Positions 44,761-53,144 of a stretch of DNA of 64,000 bases are shown here, piece by piece. The position numbers were made by a program, and so were the translations under genes. Source of the DNA: Actinomycetes bacterium (GTDB taxonomy: Bacteria; Actinomycetota; Acidimicrobiia; Acidimicrobiales; RAAP-2); contig JAJZBK010000014.1 of assembly GCA_021798955.1 (NCBI GenBank), forward strand, positions 1 to 64,000, read 5' to 3'. The notes below the pieces were generated by a model. The model worked only from the letters and a program-made list of their open reading frames with translations. It searched no databases and was not told the DNA's origin. Every line of letters starts with the position of its first letter. Position 1 is the stretch's first letter.

Positions 44761-45459
44761 TCAGCGCCGGCCCGCCCCGGGGCGGCGAAGCCAACAGAGG
44801 ACCTCGACGTCACCCTGCAGCTCGAGCCGTCGTCGAAGCACGGCGTTGTCGGTGGCCTGGCTGGCGTGGCAGGCGATTGCCCGGAGCTGGTCACCGCGGT
44901 CGACCGGGACACGGAAGTCGGGATCGCCGGTACCGCTGAAGCCGGTTGCCAGCTCGACGTTGAGGGCAGCCGCCACCGACGCCTCCAACGTCCACACGAG
45001 GAGCGGCAGCCCGAAACGGTCGGCCGCAGCCAGCGCGGCTTCGGTCGCCCGGGCATGGTCGGGGTGGCCGGTCACGCCGTCCGGTGCGAACCCGAGCAGC
45101 AGATCGGCGCCGGCCGCCACAGCGGCCGCGGACACCTCGGCCGCCAGGACCTCCAGTGGCTCGACGGCCAGCTGGCCGTCGGGGTGGTCCGACAGCACGA
45201 CGGCCCCGACCCCCAAGGCGGCGGCGGCGGCTTCGAGCTCGGCCGCCCGGACCCGGTCGAGGTCGGCCGTGGCGCCGAGCGTAGAGGCTTCGCCTCGAGT
45301 GAGGCACACGACGGTCGTGCGTGCCCCGGCGGCGACGAAGGCGGCGAGCACAGCACCGAGCCCGAACGCCTCGTCGTCGGGGTGGGCGCAGACGGCCACC
45401 ACGGAGCGGGCCGCGGGCAGGCCGTCGAGCGCGGCGCCCGGATGCTCGAAGGTGGCCAT
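44761..45459 (-). CDS. PIG-L family deacetylase
   Basis: 232 aa. Zinc-dependent N-acetyl hydrolase fold: AHPDDE at residues 25-30 and PDGVTGHPDH later complete the metal site. Family includes MshB (mycothiol synthesis), Mca (mycothiol S-conjugate amidase) and GlcNAc deacetylases; the sequence does not clearly choose. ATG 45459 has TAGCGT exactly 6 nt upstream. Confidence 0.85.
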   Translation of the reverse strand: MATFEHPGAALDGLPAARSVVAVCAHPDDEAFGLGAVLAAFVAAGARTTVVCLTRGEASTLGATADLDRVRAAELEAAAAALGVGAVVLSDHPDGQLAVEPLEVLAAEVSAAAVAAGADLLLGFAPDGVTGHPDHARATEAALAAADRFGLPLLVWTLEASVAAALNVELATGFSGTGDPDFRVPVDRGDQLRAIACHASQATDNAVLRRRLELQGDVEVLCWLRRPGAGRR

Positions 45460-45465
45460 CCCTCG

Positions 45466-45471
45466 ACGCTA
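45466..45471 (-). promoter_or_regulatory. -10 box of leaderless promoter
   Basis: TAGCGT on the minus strand, 6 nt from the PIG-L ATG. Confidence 0.5.
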
Positions 45472-45616
45472 GCGCCACTCGGATCGACGGTCGTAGCCCG
45501 GTCCGCCGGCCCGCCTCGGGAGCGGGGCAGACCGGCTGGGGTAGCCTCGGTGGTGGTGTGCCGGGAAGGCTGGTCGGCGAGCACTCGACCGATCCCGCGA
45601 CCCGGAAGGCCCTGTC

Positions 45617-47098
45617 GTGACCGCCACCGATCCATTCGTCCTCGCTGTGGCGCTGGCGGCAGCAGCCGGCCTGGTAGCGGTCCTCTCGAGCCGGGTCACG
45701 ACGTGGTCGCGGGTGCCGGCACCAGCGCTGTTCCTCGTCGCGGCAGCAGTCGCCGCTGCCCTCGACCACCACCTCCGGGCTGCACCACACCCCACCGTCG
45801 AGCACCTGGTGGCCGTGGCCCTCGTCGTCATCCTCTTCAACGGGGGCATGCACCTCGGACGAGCGCGGCTCACCGCTGCAGCAGGCCCGGTGGCGGCGAC
45901 CGGACTCCTTGGCACGTTCCTCACCGCAGCGGGGGCGGCCGTGCTCGTGCACGCCGCCTTCGGGCTCGGGTGGTACCCGGCCGCCCTGGTCGGCACAGCG
46001 GTCGCCCCGACCGACCCGGCCGTCGTCTTCTCGGTGCTCGGACGACGGGAGGTGACCGGCCGGAGCGGGACCATCCTCGAAGGGGAGTCGGGGGCCAACG
46101 ACCCTGTCGGCATTGCGCTGATGGCCGGTCTGGCCACCGTCGGCGGGCTCCACACCGGAGCCTTCGGGGACATAGCCGGCACGTTCCTCCTCCAGATGGC
46201 GGTCGGCCTGGCCGTCGGGCTCGTCGGCGGCCGCGCCCTCGTCTGGCTCGGACAGCGGGTCCACCTGCCCAGCGAGGGCCTCTATCCGCTCCGTACCCTG
46301 GCCGGGGCCTTCCTGCTCTTCGGCATCGGCACGCTCGCTCACGGCTCGGGGTTCCTCGCCGTCTTCGTGGCGGGGATCGTGGCCGGCGACGAGGAAGTGC
46401 CCTACCGACGCGAGATCGAACGCTTCCACGGTGCGCTCGCCTCCCTCGGCGAGATCGTCGCCTTCATCGCCCTCGGGCTGACCATCGACCTCGGGGAGCT
46501 CGCCCACCTCGACGTCTGGCTTCCGGGGCTCGCGCTCGGCGCGGCCCTCACCTTTGTCATTCGACCCGTCGCCGTCGAGCTGTGCCTAGCGCCCACTCGC
46601 CTCAAGCAGAACGAGCGGCACTTCGTCAGCTTCGCCGGGTTGAAGGGGGCAGTTCCGATCCTCCTCGGCACCTACCTGTTCGGCAGCACTGTTCGTCAAC
46701 CGGTCCGGCTCTACGGCATCGTCGTCGTCGTCGTGCTCTTCTCCGTTGTCGTCCAAGGCGGGCTCGTGCCGTTCGTCGCCCGGCTCCTGTCCATCCCCAT
46801 GACCTCCGTGGAGCCCGAGCCGTTCTCGTTCGGTGTACGACTGCGCCGTCAACCCGAGCGCGTGTCACGCATCACCGTGGCCAGCGCGGCACCGGCAGCA
46901 GACCGGACGGTTGGCGAGCTCGCTGCCGACGGGCTGCTGCCCGACGGGGCGTGGATCAGCCTCCTCGTCCGCGACGGGGTGCTCGTACCGGTGCGTGGAT
47001 CGACCCAGCTCGTGGCCGGCGACGACCTGGTGCTCCTCGTCGAGCCGAGGCGGCTCGACGAGGTGGTCCGCCTCTTCCATCCCGAAGGAACCAGCTGA
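45617..47098 (+). CDS. CPA1-type Na+(K+)/H+ antiporter with TrkA-C domain
   Basis: 493 aa, about twelve transmembrane helices. Ion-binding ND in GESGANDPVG (about 157-166), helix with APTDPA, and a cytoplasmic TrkA-C regulatory domain (about 415-490). Looks like NhaP2/CvrA, K+/H+ specificity not certain. GTG 45617 has GGAAGG 7 nt upstream. Confidence 0.88.
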   Translation: MTATDPFVLAVALAAAAGLVAVLSSRVTTWSRVPAPALFLVAAAVAAALDHHLRAAPHPTVEHLVAVALVVILFNGGMHLGRARLTAAAGPVAATGLLGTFLTAAGAAVLVHAAFGLGWYPAALVGTAVAPTDPAVVFSVLGRREVTGRSGTILEGESGANDPVGIALMAGLATVGGLHTGAFGDIAGTFLLQMAVGLAVGLVGGRALVWLGQRVHLPSEGLYPLRTLAGAFLLFGIGTLAHGSGFLAVFVAGIVAGDEEVPYRREIERFHGALASLGEIVAFIALGLTIDLGELAHLDVWLPGLALGAALTFVIRPVAVELCLAPTRLKQNERHFVSFAGLKGAVPILLGTYLFGSTVRQPVRLYGIVVVVVLFSVVVQGGLVPFVARLLSIPMTSVEPEPFSFGVRLRRQPERVSRITVASAAPAADRTVGELAADGLLPDGAWISLLVRDGVLVPVRGSTQLVAGDDLVLLVEPRRLDEVVRLFHPEGTS

Positions 47099-47141
47099 CG
47101 GTGCGGCGAACTGGGCGGGAACCAGCGCCCGGTGGGAATAG

Positions 47142-47159
47142 CTGTAGTCCTCCCTACAG
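47142..47159. promoter_or_regulatory. inverted repeat upstream of MarR operon
   Basis: CTGTAG-tcctcc-CTACAG, a 6-bp inverted repeat about 140 bp upstream of the marR ATG, next to TTGATAAC, a possible -10 region. Typical position for an autoregulatory operator. Confidence 0.4.
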
Positions 47160-47296
47160 TTGATAACGAGCGAGGCGGGCAAGTCGGCGCCGCCGAGGTG
47201 GCGTCCGACCGGCCCCACGGGATCGCCACGAGCAGCGACGCGGAGCGAGTTGTCGCGCCACTCCGGTCGGCGGTCCGCGATGGAAGGGAAGGACCA

Positions 47297-47860
47297 ATGG
47301 TCACGACAGCTTCTCCACGGAGCGAGCGCACCGCTCCTCCGCAGGGCGAACGAACGGCGTCGGCCCGTCAACGGGTCGTCACGCGAGAGGAACCGCAGCC
47401 CGCGCTGGGGTTGGGGTTCCGCCTCGGCCGGCTCGGCCGTGCCCTGCGCCGTGACTGGGCTGACGAGCTGGCCGAGCTGGCGCTGTCGCCACCGCTGGCC
47501 GCCGTCCTGCGCGGGATCGAGGTCAGCCCTGGTTGTTCGCTACGGGCGTTGGCCCGAACGCTCGGGTCGGACCCCATGAACGTGAAGCGGTGCGTCGACG
47601 AGCTCGAGGAACGAGGTCTGGTAGCCAGCGCCCATCGCTCGACCGACCGCCGCTCGCGAACCCTCACGCTCACCGATTCCGGACAGAGCGCCGTCGTCCA
47701 CGTCGGTGCGCTCGTCGACCGCCATGAGTCGTGGCTGACCGCGGCCCTGGGGAGAGAGGGCCGCCGTTCGCTCGAACAGGCTGTCGGCCGGCTGGAGGTG
47801 CTCCTCGGCCTCGCCGCCGCCGACGCCACCCCGACGGGCGCCAGGAGAGACGGGCGATGA
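47297..47860 (+). CDS. MarR-family transcriptional regulator
   Basis: 187 aa. Winged-helix domain (about 50-140) with LSPPLAAVLRGIE, CVDELEERGLVASAHRSTDRR and the wing; Arg/Ser-rich N-terminus. ATG 47297 has AAGGA upstream. Its stop overlaps the start of the efflux gene (ATGA), so it is the likely regulator of that pump. Confidence 0.88.
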   Translation: MVTTASPRSERTAPPQGERTASARQRVVTREEPQPALGLGFRLGRLGRALRRDWADELAELALSPPLAAVLRGIEVSPGCSLRALARTLGSDPMNVKRCVDELEERGLVASAHRSTDRRSRTLTLTDSGQSAVVHVGALVDRHESWLTAALGREGRRSLEQAVGRLEVLLGLAAADATPTGARRDGR

Positions 47861-49413
47861 GCACGGTCCCGACTGTCGGCACCTCGACACCAGCAGCCAA
47901 CCCGGACAGCTCTGCCGGCGTCGCCGCACCGACACCACGCAGGCACCACGGCCTCGCCCTCGTCGCCATTGCCGCAGCCCAGCTCATGGTCATGCTCGAC
48001 CTGACCATCGTCAACATCGCCCTGCCGTCGATGCAACGCGAGCTGCACTTCTCGAGCACCAACCTCACCTGGGTCATCGACGCCTATGTGCTCGTCTTCG
48101 GCGGGCTCCTTCTGCTCGGGGGACGGGCGGGCGACCTGTTCGGTCGGCGCCGGGTCTTCCTCTTCGGCATCGCGCTCTTCTCCGGAGCGTCGCTGTTGGG
48201 CGGGCTTGCCACCACCCAGGCGTGGCTCATCGCTGCCCGGGCGCTGCAGGGCGTCGGCGCCGCCGTCGCTTCGCCGACCGCCCTCTCCCTCATCGCCACG
48301 ACGTTCGACGAGGGAACGGAGCGCAACCGGGCCATGGCCGTCTACGCCGGCATGTCCGGAGCCGGGGCTGCGCTCGGGCTCCTGCTTGGAGGTGCGCTGG
48401 TCGACGTCGCCTCGTGGCGGTGGGTCCTCTTCGTCAACGTGCCCATCGGGGCCGCCGTCCTCGCCATTGCCCCCTTCGTGCTGCCGCGCGTCGCCGGCCA
48501 CGGTGGCCGTCTCGATCTACCCGGAGCCGTCACCGTATCGGCGGGCATGGCGTCCCTCGTCTATGGGTTGGTCCGAGCTCCCGACGTCGGCTGGCTGGCT
48601 GGCTCCACCGTCGGTGCCTTCGTCGCCGCTGTCGTCCTGTTGGTCGCCTTCGTCGTCATCGAGGCCCGGAGCTCCGAGCCGGTCCTACCCCTTCGCTTCC
48701 TGGCGGACCGGAACCGAGCCGGGGGCTACGGCATCATGCTCCTGCTCGGCGCGTCCATGCTGTCGCTCATCTTCTTCCTCACCCAGTTCCTCCAGGAGGT
48801 CCTCCACTACAGCCCGGTGGTCGCTGGCGTGGCGTACCTGCCCATCCCGGTCCTGGTCGGTGCGACGGGACTGGTCGTCTCGCGGCTCGTCAAGCGCTTC
48901 GGTACCCGGCCCTTCGTGGTCGCCGGCCCGGCCGTGGTCGCCGGGGGGTTGGCCTGGGTGTCGTTCATCACGGCTTCGTCGAGCTACGCGTCGATCCTCG
49001 GACCGCTTGTCCTCGTCGGCCTGGGGATGGGGCTGTCCTTCGTCCCGCTCACCTTGAACGCAGTGTCGTCGGTGGCTCGTCGCGAGTCGGGCCTCGCGTC
49101 AGCGCTCCTCAACACCAGCCAGCAGGTGGGTGGGTCGCTCGGGCTCGCCGCCCTGGTCACGGTGGCGGCGACGGCGACGCGGGACACCTTGCGCCATACG
49201 CCGGCCACCGGCGCCCACGCGGCCGCCAGCCGAGGGGCCAGTGCGCTCCACGCGGCCGCAGTTGCCGCCTCCGTCCACGGCTACCAGATGGCCTTCCGGA
49301 CGGGAGCGGCCGGCGCGGCCCTCGCCTTCGTCATCGCCGTGGTGGCCGTCCGGCCCCGAGGCGTCCGGGCCGGGGCGGACGAAGAGCTAGCGGCAGCCGG
49401 CGGCGTGGGCTGA
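47857..49413 (+). CDS. DHA2-family drug efflux MFS transporter
   Basis: 518 aa, fourteen transmembrane segments. Motifs LDLTIVNIALP, GRAGDLFGRRRVF and the late helix GLGMGLSFVPLT are characteristic of EmrB/QacA proteins. Exports hydrophobic drugs by proton antiport. Translationally coupled to MarR. Confidence 0.9.
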   Translation: MSTVPTVGTSTPAANPDSSAGVAAPTPRRHHGLALVAIAAAQLMVMLDLTIVNIALPSMQRELHFSSTNLTWVIDAYVLVFGGLLLLGGRAGDLFGRRRVFLFGIALFSGASLLGGLATTQAWLIAARALQGVGAAVASPTALSLIATTFDEGTERNRAMAVYAGMSGAGAALGLLLGGALVDVASWRWVLFVNVPIGAAVLAIAPFVLPRVAGHGGRLDLPGAVTVSAGMASLVYGLVRAPDVGWLAGSTVGAFVAAVVLLVAFVVIEARSSEPVLPLRFLADRNRAGGYGIMLLLGASMLSLIFFLTQFLQEVLHYSPVVAGVAYLPIPVLVGATGLVVSRLVKRFGTRPFVVAGPAVVAGGLAWVSFITASSSYASILGPLVLVGLGMGLSFVPLTLNAVSSVARRESGLASALLNTSQQVGGSLGLAALVTVAATATRDTLRHTPATGAHAAASRGASALHAAAVAASVHGYQMAFRTGAAGAALAFVIAVVAVRPRGVRAGADEELAAAGGVG

Positions 49414-49446
49414 CCGGCGGTGTGGGCTGACCGGCGGCAGCGCCGC

Positions 49447-50160
49447 TCAGATCGAGAAGTCTTCGCCGCGCCACACGCCGTCGTCGGAAGGGCGGATAGC
49501 GGGCACGCTCACCCGACCGTGCACCTCTTCCTCGAGAGCGTCGACCCGGCGCTGGAGCGCACCGAGGCTGACGCCGACGAGGTCCGGTAGGACGCCGTCG
49601 TCGATCCCCGTCAGCGGCGACCGGGGGCGACTGCGGGCGATCACCTGACCGGGCACGCCCACCACCACGGCGTCGGGCGGCACGTCGCGCACGACCACGG
49701 CGTTGGCCCCGATACGGCTGTCGTCACCGACGACGACTGGACCGAGGACCTTGGCCCCGGCCCCGATGGTCACGCGGTGGCCGATGGTCGGGTGACGCTT
49801 GCCGGGCTCGAGGCTGGTGCCGCCCAGAGTGACGCCCTGGTAGAGGGTGACGTCGTCGCCTACCTCCGCCGTCTCGCCGATGACGACGCCGGTGGCGTGG
49901 TCGATGAACAGCCCGGCACCGATCACTGCGCCGGGGTGGATGTCGACGCCGGTCGCGACGTGGACTGCCTCGGCGAGCAGGCGGGCGGCGAGCCGGTGGC
50001 CTCGCACCCACAACAGGTGGGCGATGCGGTGCCCCCAGACAGCATGGAGGCCGGGGTAGGCGAGCACGATCTCGACGGTCGAGCGGGCCGCGGGGTCACG
50101 CTCGCGCGCCGCCTCCACGTCACGACCGAGCGTCGCTCGCAGCCCCGGCTCGGTGCGCAC
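49447..50160 (-). CDS. cysE: serine O-acetyltransferase
   Basis: 237 aa. Makes O-acetylserine from serine and acetyl-CoA for cysteine synthesis. Left-handed beta-helix hexapeptide repeats (about 75-165) with [25 protein letters not shown] and [11 protein letters not shown] 50160 lies 2 nt past the cysK stop, so the two genes form an operon. The C-terminal 60 residues form a short coiled tail. Confidence 0.9.
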   Translation of the reverse strand: MRTEPGLRATLGRDVEAARERDPAARSTVEIVLAYPGLHAVWGHRIAHLLWVRGHRLAARLLAEAVHVATGVDIHPGAVIGAGLFIDHATGVVIGETAEVGDDVTLYQGVTLGGTSLEPGKRHPTIGHRVTIGAGAKVLGPVVVGDDSRIGANAVVVRDVPPDAVVVGVPGQVIARSRPRSPLTGIDDGVLPDLVGVSLGALQRRVDALEEEVHGRVSVPAIRPSDDGVWRGEDFSI

Positions 50161-50162
50161 GA

Positions 50163-51095
50163 TCAGTCGCCCAGCCCCTCGAAGAGCTGCGTGCTCAGGT
50201 ACCGCTCGCCGAAGGACGGGATGACGACCACGACGAGCTGACCGGCGTGCTCGGGACGGCGGGCGACCTCGAGGGCCGCCCAGACGGCGGCTCCGGAGGA
50301 GATGCCCACCAAAAGGCCTTCCTCGCGGGCCAGTCGGCGCGCCATCGTGAAGGTGTCCTCGTTGCCGACGGTGACGACCTCGTCGACCACGCCCCGGTCG
50401 AGGACCGAGGGGACAAAGCCCGCTCCGATGCCCTGGATGGGATGTGGGCCCTTCTCCCCACCCGAGAGGACCGGGGACGCGGCCGGCTCCACCGCCACCA
50501 CCCGGACCGACGGCTTGCGTTCCTTGAGCACCTGACCGACGCCGGTGATCGTCCCGCCGGTCCCCACGCCGGCGACCACCACGTCGACCCCACCCTCGGT
50601 GTCTGCCCAGATCTCCTCGGCCGTCGTGCGACGGTGGATGGCGGGGTTGGCCGGGTTCTCGAACTGCTGGGGGATGAAGACGTTGGCGTCCGCCTTGGCA
50701 AGCTCCTCGGCCTTGGCGATGGCTCCCCCCATCCCGTCGGGACCGGGCGTGAGCACCAGCTCGGCGCCGAAGCCGCGCAGGAGCATCCGCCGCTCCCTGC
50801 TCATGGTCTCGGGCATGGTGAAGATGCAGCGGTACCCTCGGGCGGCGCACACCATGGCCAGGGCGATGCCGGTGTTGCCGCTGGTCGGCTCCACGATCAC
50901 GGTGTCGGGCCCGATCAGTCCAGCCTCCTCGGCGGCGTCCACCATGGCGACGGCGATCCGGTCCTTCACGCTCCCGGCCGGATTGAAGAACTCGAGCTTG
51001 GCCACCACGTCGGCCCCCACGCCCTCCGTCACCCGGCGGAGCCGGACGAGCGGCGTCCCTCCGATCAGCTGTGTGACGTCGTCGGCGATGCGCAT
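50163..51095 (-). CDS. cysK: cysteine synthase A
   Basis: 310 aa. O-acetylserine sulfhydrylase. PLP Lys44 in [10 protein letters not shown], substrate loop [20 protein letters not shown] and [14 protein letters not shown] 51095 behind GGAGGGA. Upstream DNA at 51165-51190 is AT-rich with two TTGAC words and may hold the promoter. The order cysK-cysE is common in actinobacteria. Confidence 0.94.
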   Translation of the reverse strand: MRIADDVTQLIGGTPLVRLRRVTEGVGADVVAKLEFFNPAGSVKDRIAVAMVDAAEEAGLIGPDTVIVEPTSGNTGIALAMVCAARGYRCIFTMPETMSRERRMLLRGFGAELVLTPGPDGMGGAIAKAEELAKADANVFIPQQFENPANPAIHRRTTAEEIWADTEGGVDVVVAGVGTGGTITGVGQVLKERKPSVRVVAVEPAASPVLSGGEKGPHPIQGIGAGFVPSVLDRGVVDEVVTVGNEDTFTMARRLAREEGLLVGISSGAAVWAALEVARRPEHAGQLVVVVIPSFGERYLSTQLFEGLGD

Positions 51096-51500
51096 GGTTC
51101 CCTCCGTCCGGCCAGGCGGCCTTGGTCGCGGCTTCGGTGGCGACGGCCCCAGAAGCCGATTCTTGACCCAATCTATTGACTTTTCTCGCGGAGTGGTGCA
51201 CCAGATCGGTCGGCGCCGTTGCGAGGCAGACGGCAGCGGGGTCCCACCCACTAGCTCCCGGGACGTCGGCACTGCTCGGTAATCGGGCGTCGTCCCGGCA
51301 GGTCGGCACGTCACGCGCGAGAGTTACTACTCACCGGGAGGACGCCCACGGCGAGCGTTCACCTGACGCCTACGGAGAGTCCATCATTTTTGACGACGAC
51401 TCGGCCGGGTCGCCCGTGAGACGGTTGCTTGGCTCATGCATGGGCAGGGGCTCTGAGGCTGGCAAGTTGCGCCTCGGACGTGAGTCAGCAAGGGGCACGC
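51096..51500. other. divergent intergenic region
   Basis: About 405 bp between cysK (minus) and the TasA-like gene (plus). An AT-rich patch at 51165-51190 stands out. I looked for a SAM or cyclic di-GMP riboswitch in the half next to the TasA-like gene and saw no match. Confidence 0.5.
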
Positions 51501-52262
51501 ATGCGATATCGAACTCCGTTGGTCGCGGGCGTCGTAGGAGCCGGGGCGCTGACCCTGGTCCTCGTCGGACCCGGTAGCTTCGCCAGCTTCGTCAGCACCA
51601 CGTCTGCCAACCAGTCGTTCAAGGCAGGAACGTTCCAGCTCGAGTCGGTGGCCGGCACGCCGTCGGTGTCAGGACCACTCATCGGCGACGCCAACTCCAT
51701 CGGCCAGCCGAAGCTGTCCTCGTCGACGGGAGCCCTGCCTGCCGTCCCCAACGGGAACGCACTCCAGTTCACCCTCGACAACCTCAACCCCGGGGACACC
51801 TACACCGAGCCGGTGACCATCTACGACGTAGGCACGCTGCAGGGTCAGGTCGACAAGGTCACCTACACGCCAGACGCGAGCGCTTCAGCGCAGGCACTCG
51901 AGCGCTACCTGACGGTCGAGGTGCAGGTGCAGGTCAACGGCGTGTGGACCGACGTCCACACCAGTGACAGCAGCGGTGCAGCCGGTACTCCGATCCCGGC
52001 GAACGTCCCCTCCACCTTCTACCTCGACTACTCGTTCGGGCCCCAGTACCTCCAGCCGAACCCGAACCTCTACTCGGCCAGCCAGGCGAGCGCCAACGGC
52101 TTCAGCACCAACGAGCTGTCGGCGTCGTTCCGCATCGTCTTCGCCTTCACCGACTCGACGACGAACCCGAACGGGGCGAACGGGTCGATCCAGAACCAGA
52201 ACAGCGCCCAGGGCGTGAGCGCCTCGCCCACGGTGAGCTTCGTCGCCACCAACACCCCGTAG
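51501..52262 (+). CDS. TasA/camelysin-like secreted protein (SipW-cognate signal)
   Basis: 253 aa. The N-terminus carries a SipW-type signal: hydrophobic segment, then FASFVSTTSANQSFKAGTF with the ASF and AGTFQL features where SipW cleaves. The remainder (about 50-250), with NLNPGDTYTEPVTIYDVG and a late beta-strand segment, fits the TasA/CalY fold, which forms fibres in Bacillus biofilms. Fibre formation here is an inference. ATG 51501 has AGGGG 6 nt upstream. Followed by a strong hairpin and then the SipW gene. Confidence 0.82.
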   Translation: MRYRTPLVAGVVGAGALTLVLVGPGSFASFVSTTSANQSFKAGTFQLESVAGTPSVSGPLIGDANSIGQPKLSSSTGALPAVPNGNALQFTLDNLNPGDTYTEPVTIYDVGTLQGQVDKVTYTPDASASAQALERYLTVEVQVQVNGVWTDVHTSDSSGAAGTPIPANVPSTFYLDYSFGPQYLQPNPNLYSASQASANGFSTNELSASFRIVFAFTDSTTNPNGANGSIQNQNSAQGVSASPTVSFVATNTP

Positions 52263-52286
52263 CGACCTGACGCCGCGAGTCGGTCC

Positions 52287-52333
52287 CGCCCCGGGCCCGT
52301 CGTCGTGCACCGCACGTCGACGGGCCCGGGGCG
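52287..52333 (+). terminator. strong 16-bp hairpin between tasA-like and sipW-like genes
   Basis: cgccccgggcccgtcg (52287-52302) pairs perfectly with cgacgggcccggggcg (52318-52333); one mismatch then four further pairs continue into the loop. No U-tract, but the stem is the strongest I saw in the window. It likely terminates or attenuates, so that the secreted protein is made in excess over its peptidase. Confidence 0.65.
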
Positions 52334-52400
52334 ACCGGCGCGCCAGGCGCTCCGAACCCAACTGAGGGACTGACCTCGAGTCGTGAACGGGGAGGACGAC

Positions 52401-53021
52401 ATGGCGACACCGACCACCGCAGCGAGCAGGCAGGACGCCACACGACCCGCCCGCGAGCGCGCTCGTCGGCGGGCACTCAAACGGCTCGTCACCGCGACGG
52501 TGCTCGCAGCCCTCGTCGCGGCAGCGACGACGGGGATTGTCGGCGTCGCCTCGGGTGCATGGCAAGTACGACCCATCCTCTCGGGCAGCATGCGCCCGGG
52601 GTTTCCCGTCGGCGGCGTCGTCGTGACCCAGCGCGTGCCCCTCGACAGCCTGCACGTCGGCGACGTCGTCGTCTTCCATATCCCGCATGATCCCGGGGCG
52701 ACCTACGTCCACCGCATCGTGTGGCTCGAGCACCGTGGTAACGAACTTCTCGTGCGCACGAAAGGTGATGCCAACACGGTCCCCGACCCCTGGACCCTCA
52801 ACGTCCACGGTCCCGTCGCCTACCAGGCGCGCTTCACGCTGCCACTCATCGGCTACGCCGCGGTGTGGCTCCACTCCCCCGCCGGCAGGAACGACATGGT
52901 GGCTGTCGCCGGGCTGGCCTTCGTGGTCGGAGCGCTGGCCCTCGCTTTGGAGCTGGTCCGGGAGCGCCGCGCCCGCGGAGCGGCGGGCGACCCGTCGGAC
53001 ACGCTGTCGTCGGTGTCCTGA
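52401..53021 (+). CDS. sipW: signal peptidase I, SipW (ER-like) type
   Basis: 206 aa. Membrane protein with transmembrane segments near 28-50 and 160-180. Catalytic Ser63 in LSGSMRPG, His104 in YVHRIVWLE replacing the usual Lys (the ER/SipW type), and Asp residues in KGDANTVPDP (123, 129). ATG 52401 has GGGGAGGA 5 nt upstream. It processes the TasA-like protein just upstream by family analogy. Confidence 0.9.
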   Translation: MATPTTAASRQDATRPARERARRRALKRLVTATVLAALVAAATTGIVGVASGAWQVRPILSGSMRPGFPVGGVVVTQRVPLDSLHVGDVVVFHIPHDPGATYVHRIVWLEHRGNELLVRTKGDANTVPDPWTLNVHGPVAYQARFTLPLIGYAAVWLHSPAGRNDMVAVAGLAFVVGALALALELVRERRARGAAGDPSDTLSSVS

Positions 53022-53144
53022 GCGACCAGCCGAACGGGGAACCGGCTTCGGCGACGGGCTGCTGCCCGCAACGCCTCGGGTCCTCGCTCGTCACGACACC
53101 ATCGAGGGGCGCTGGTCAACGCCGTGGCCGTTCTGGACGCAGCT

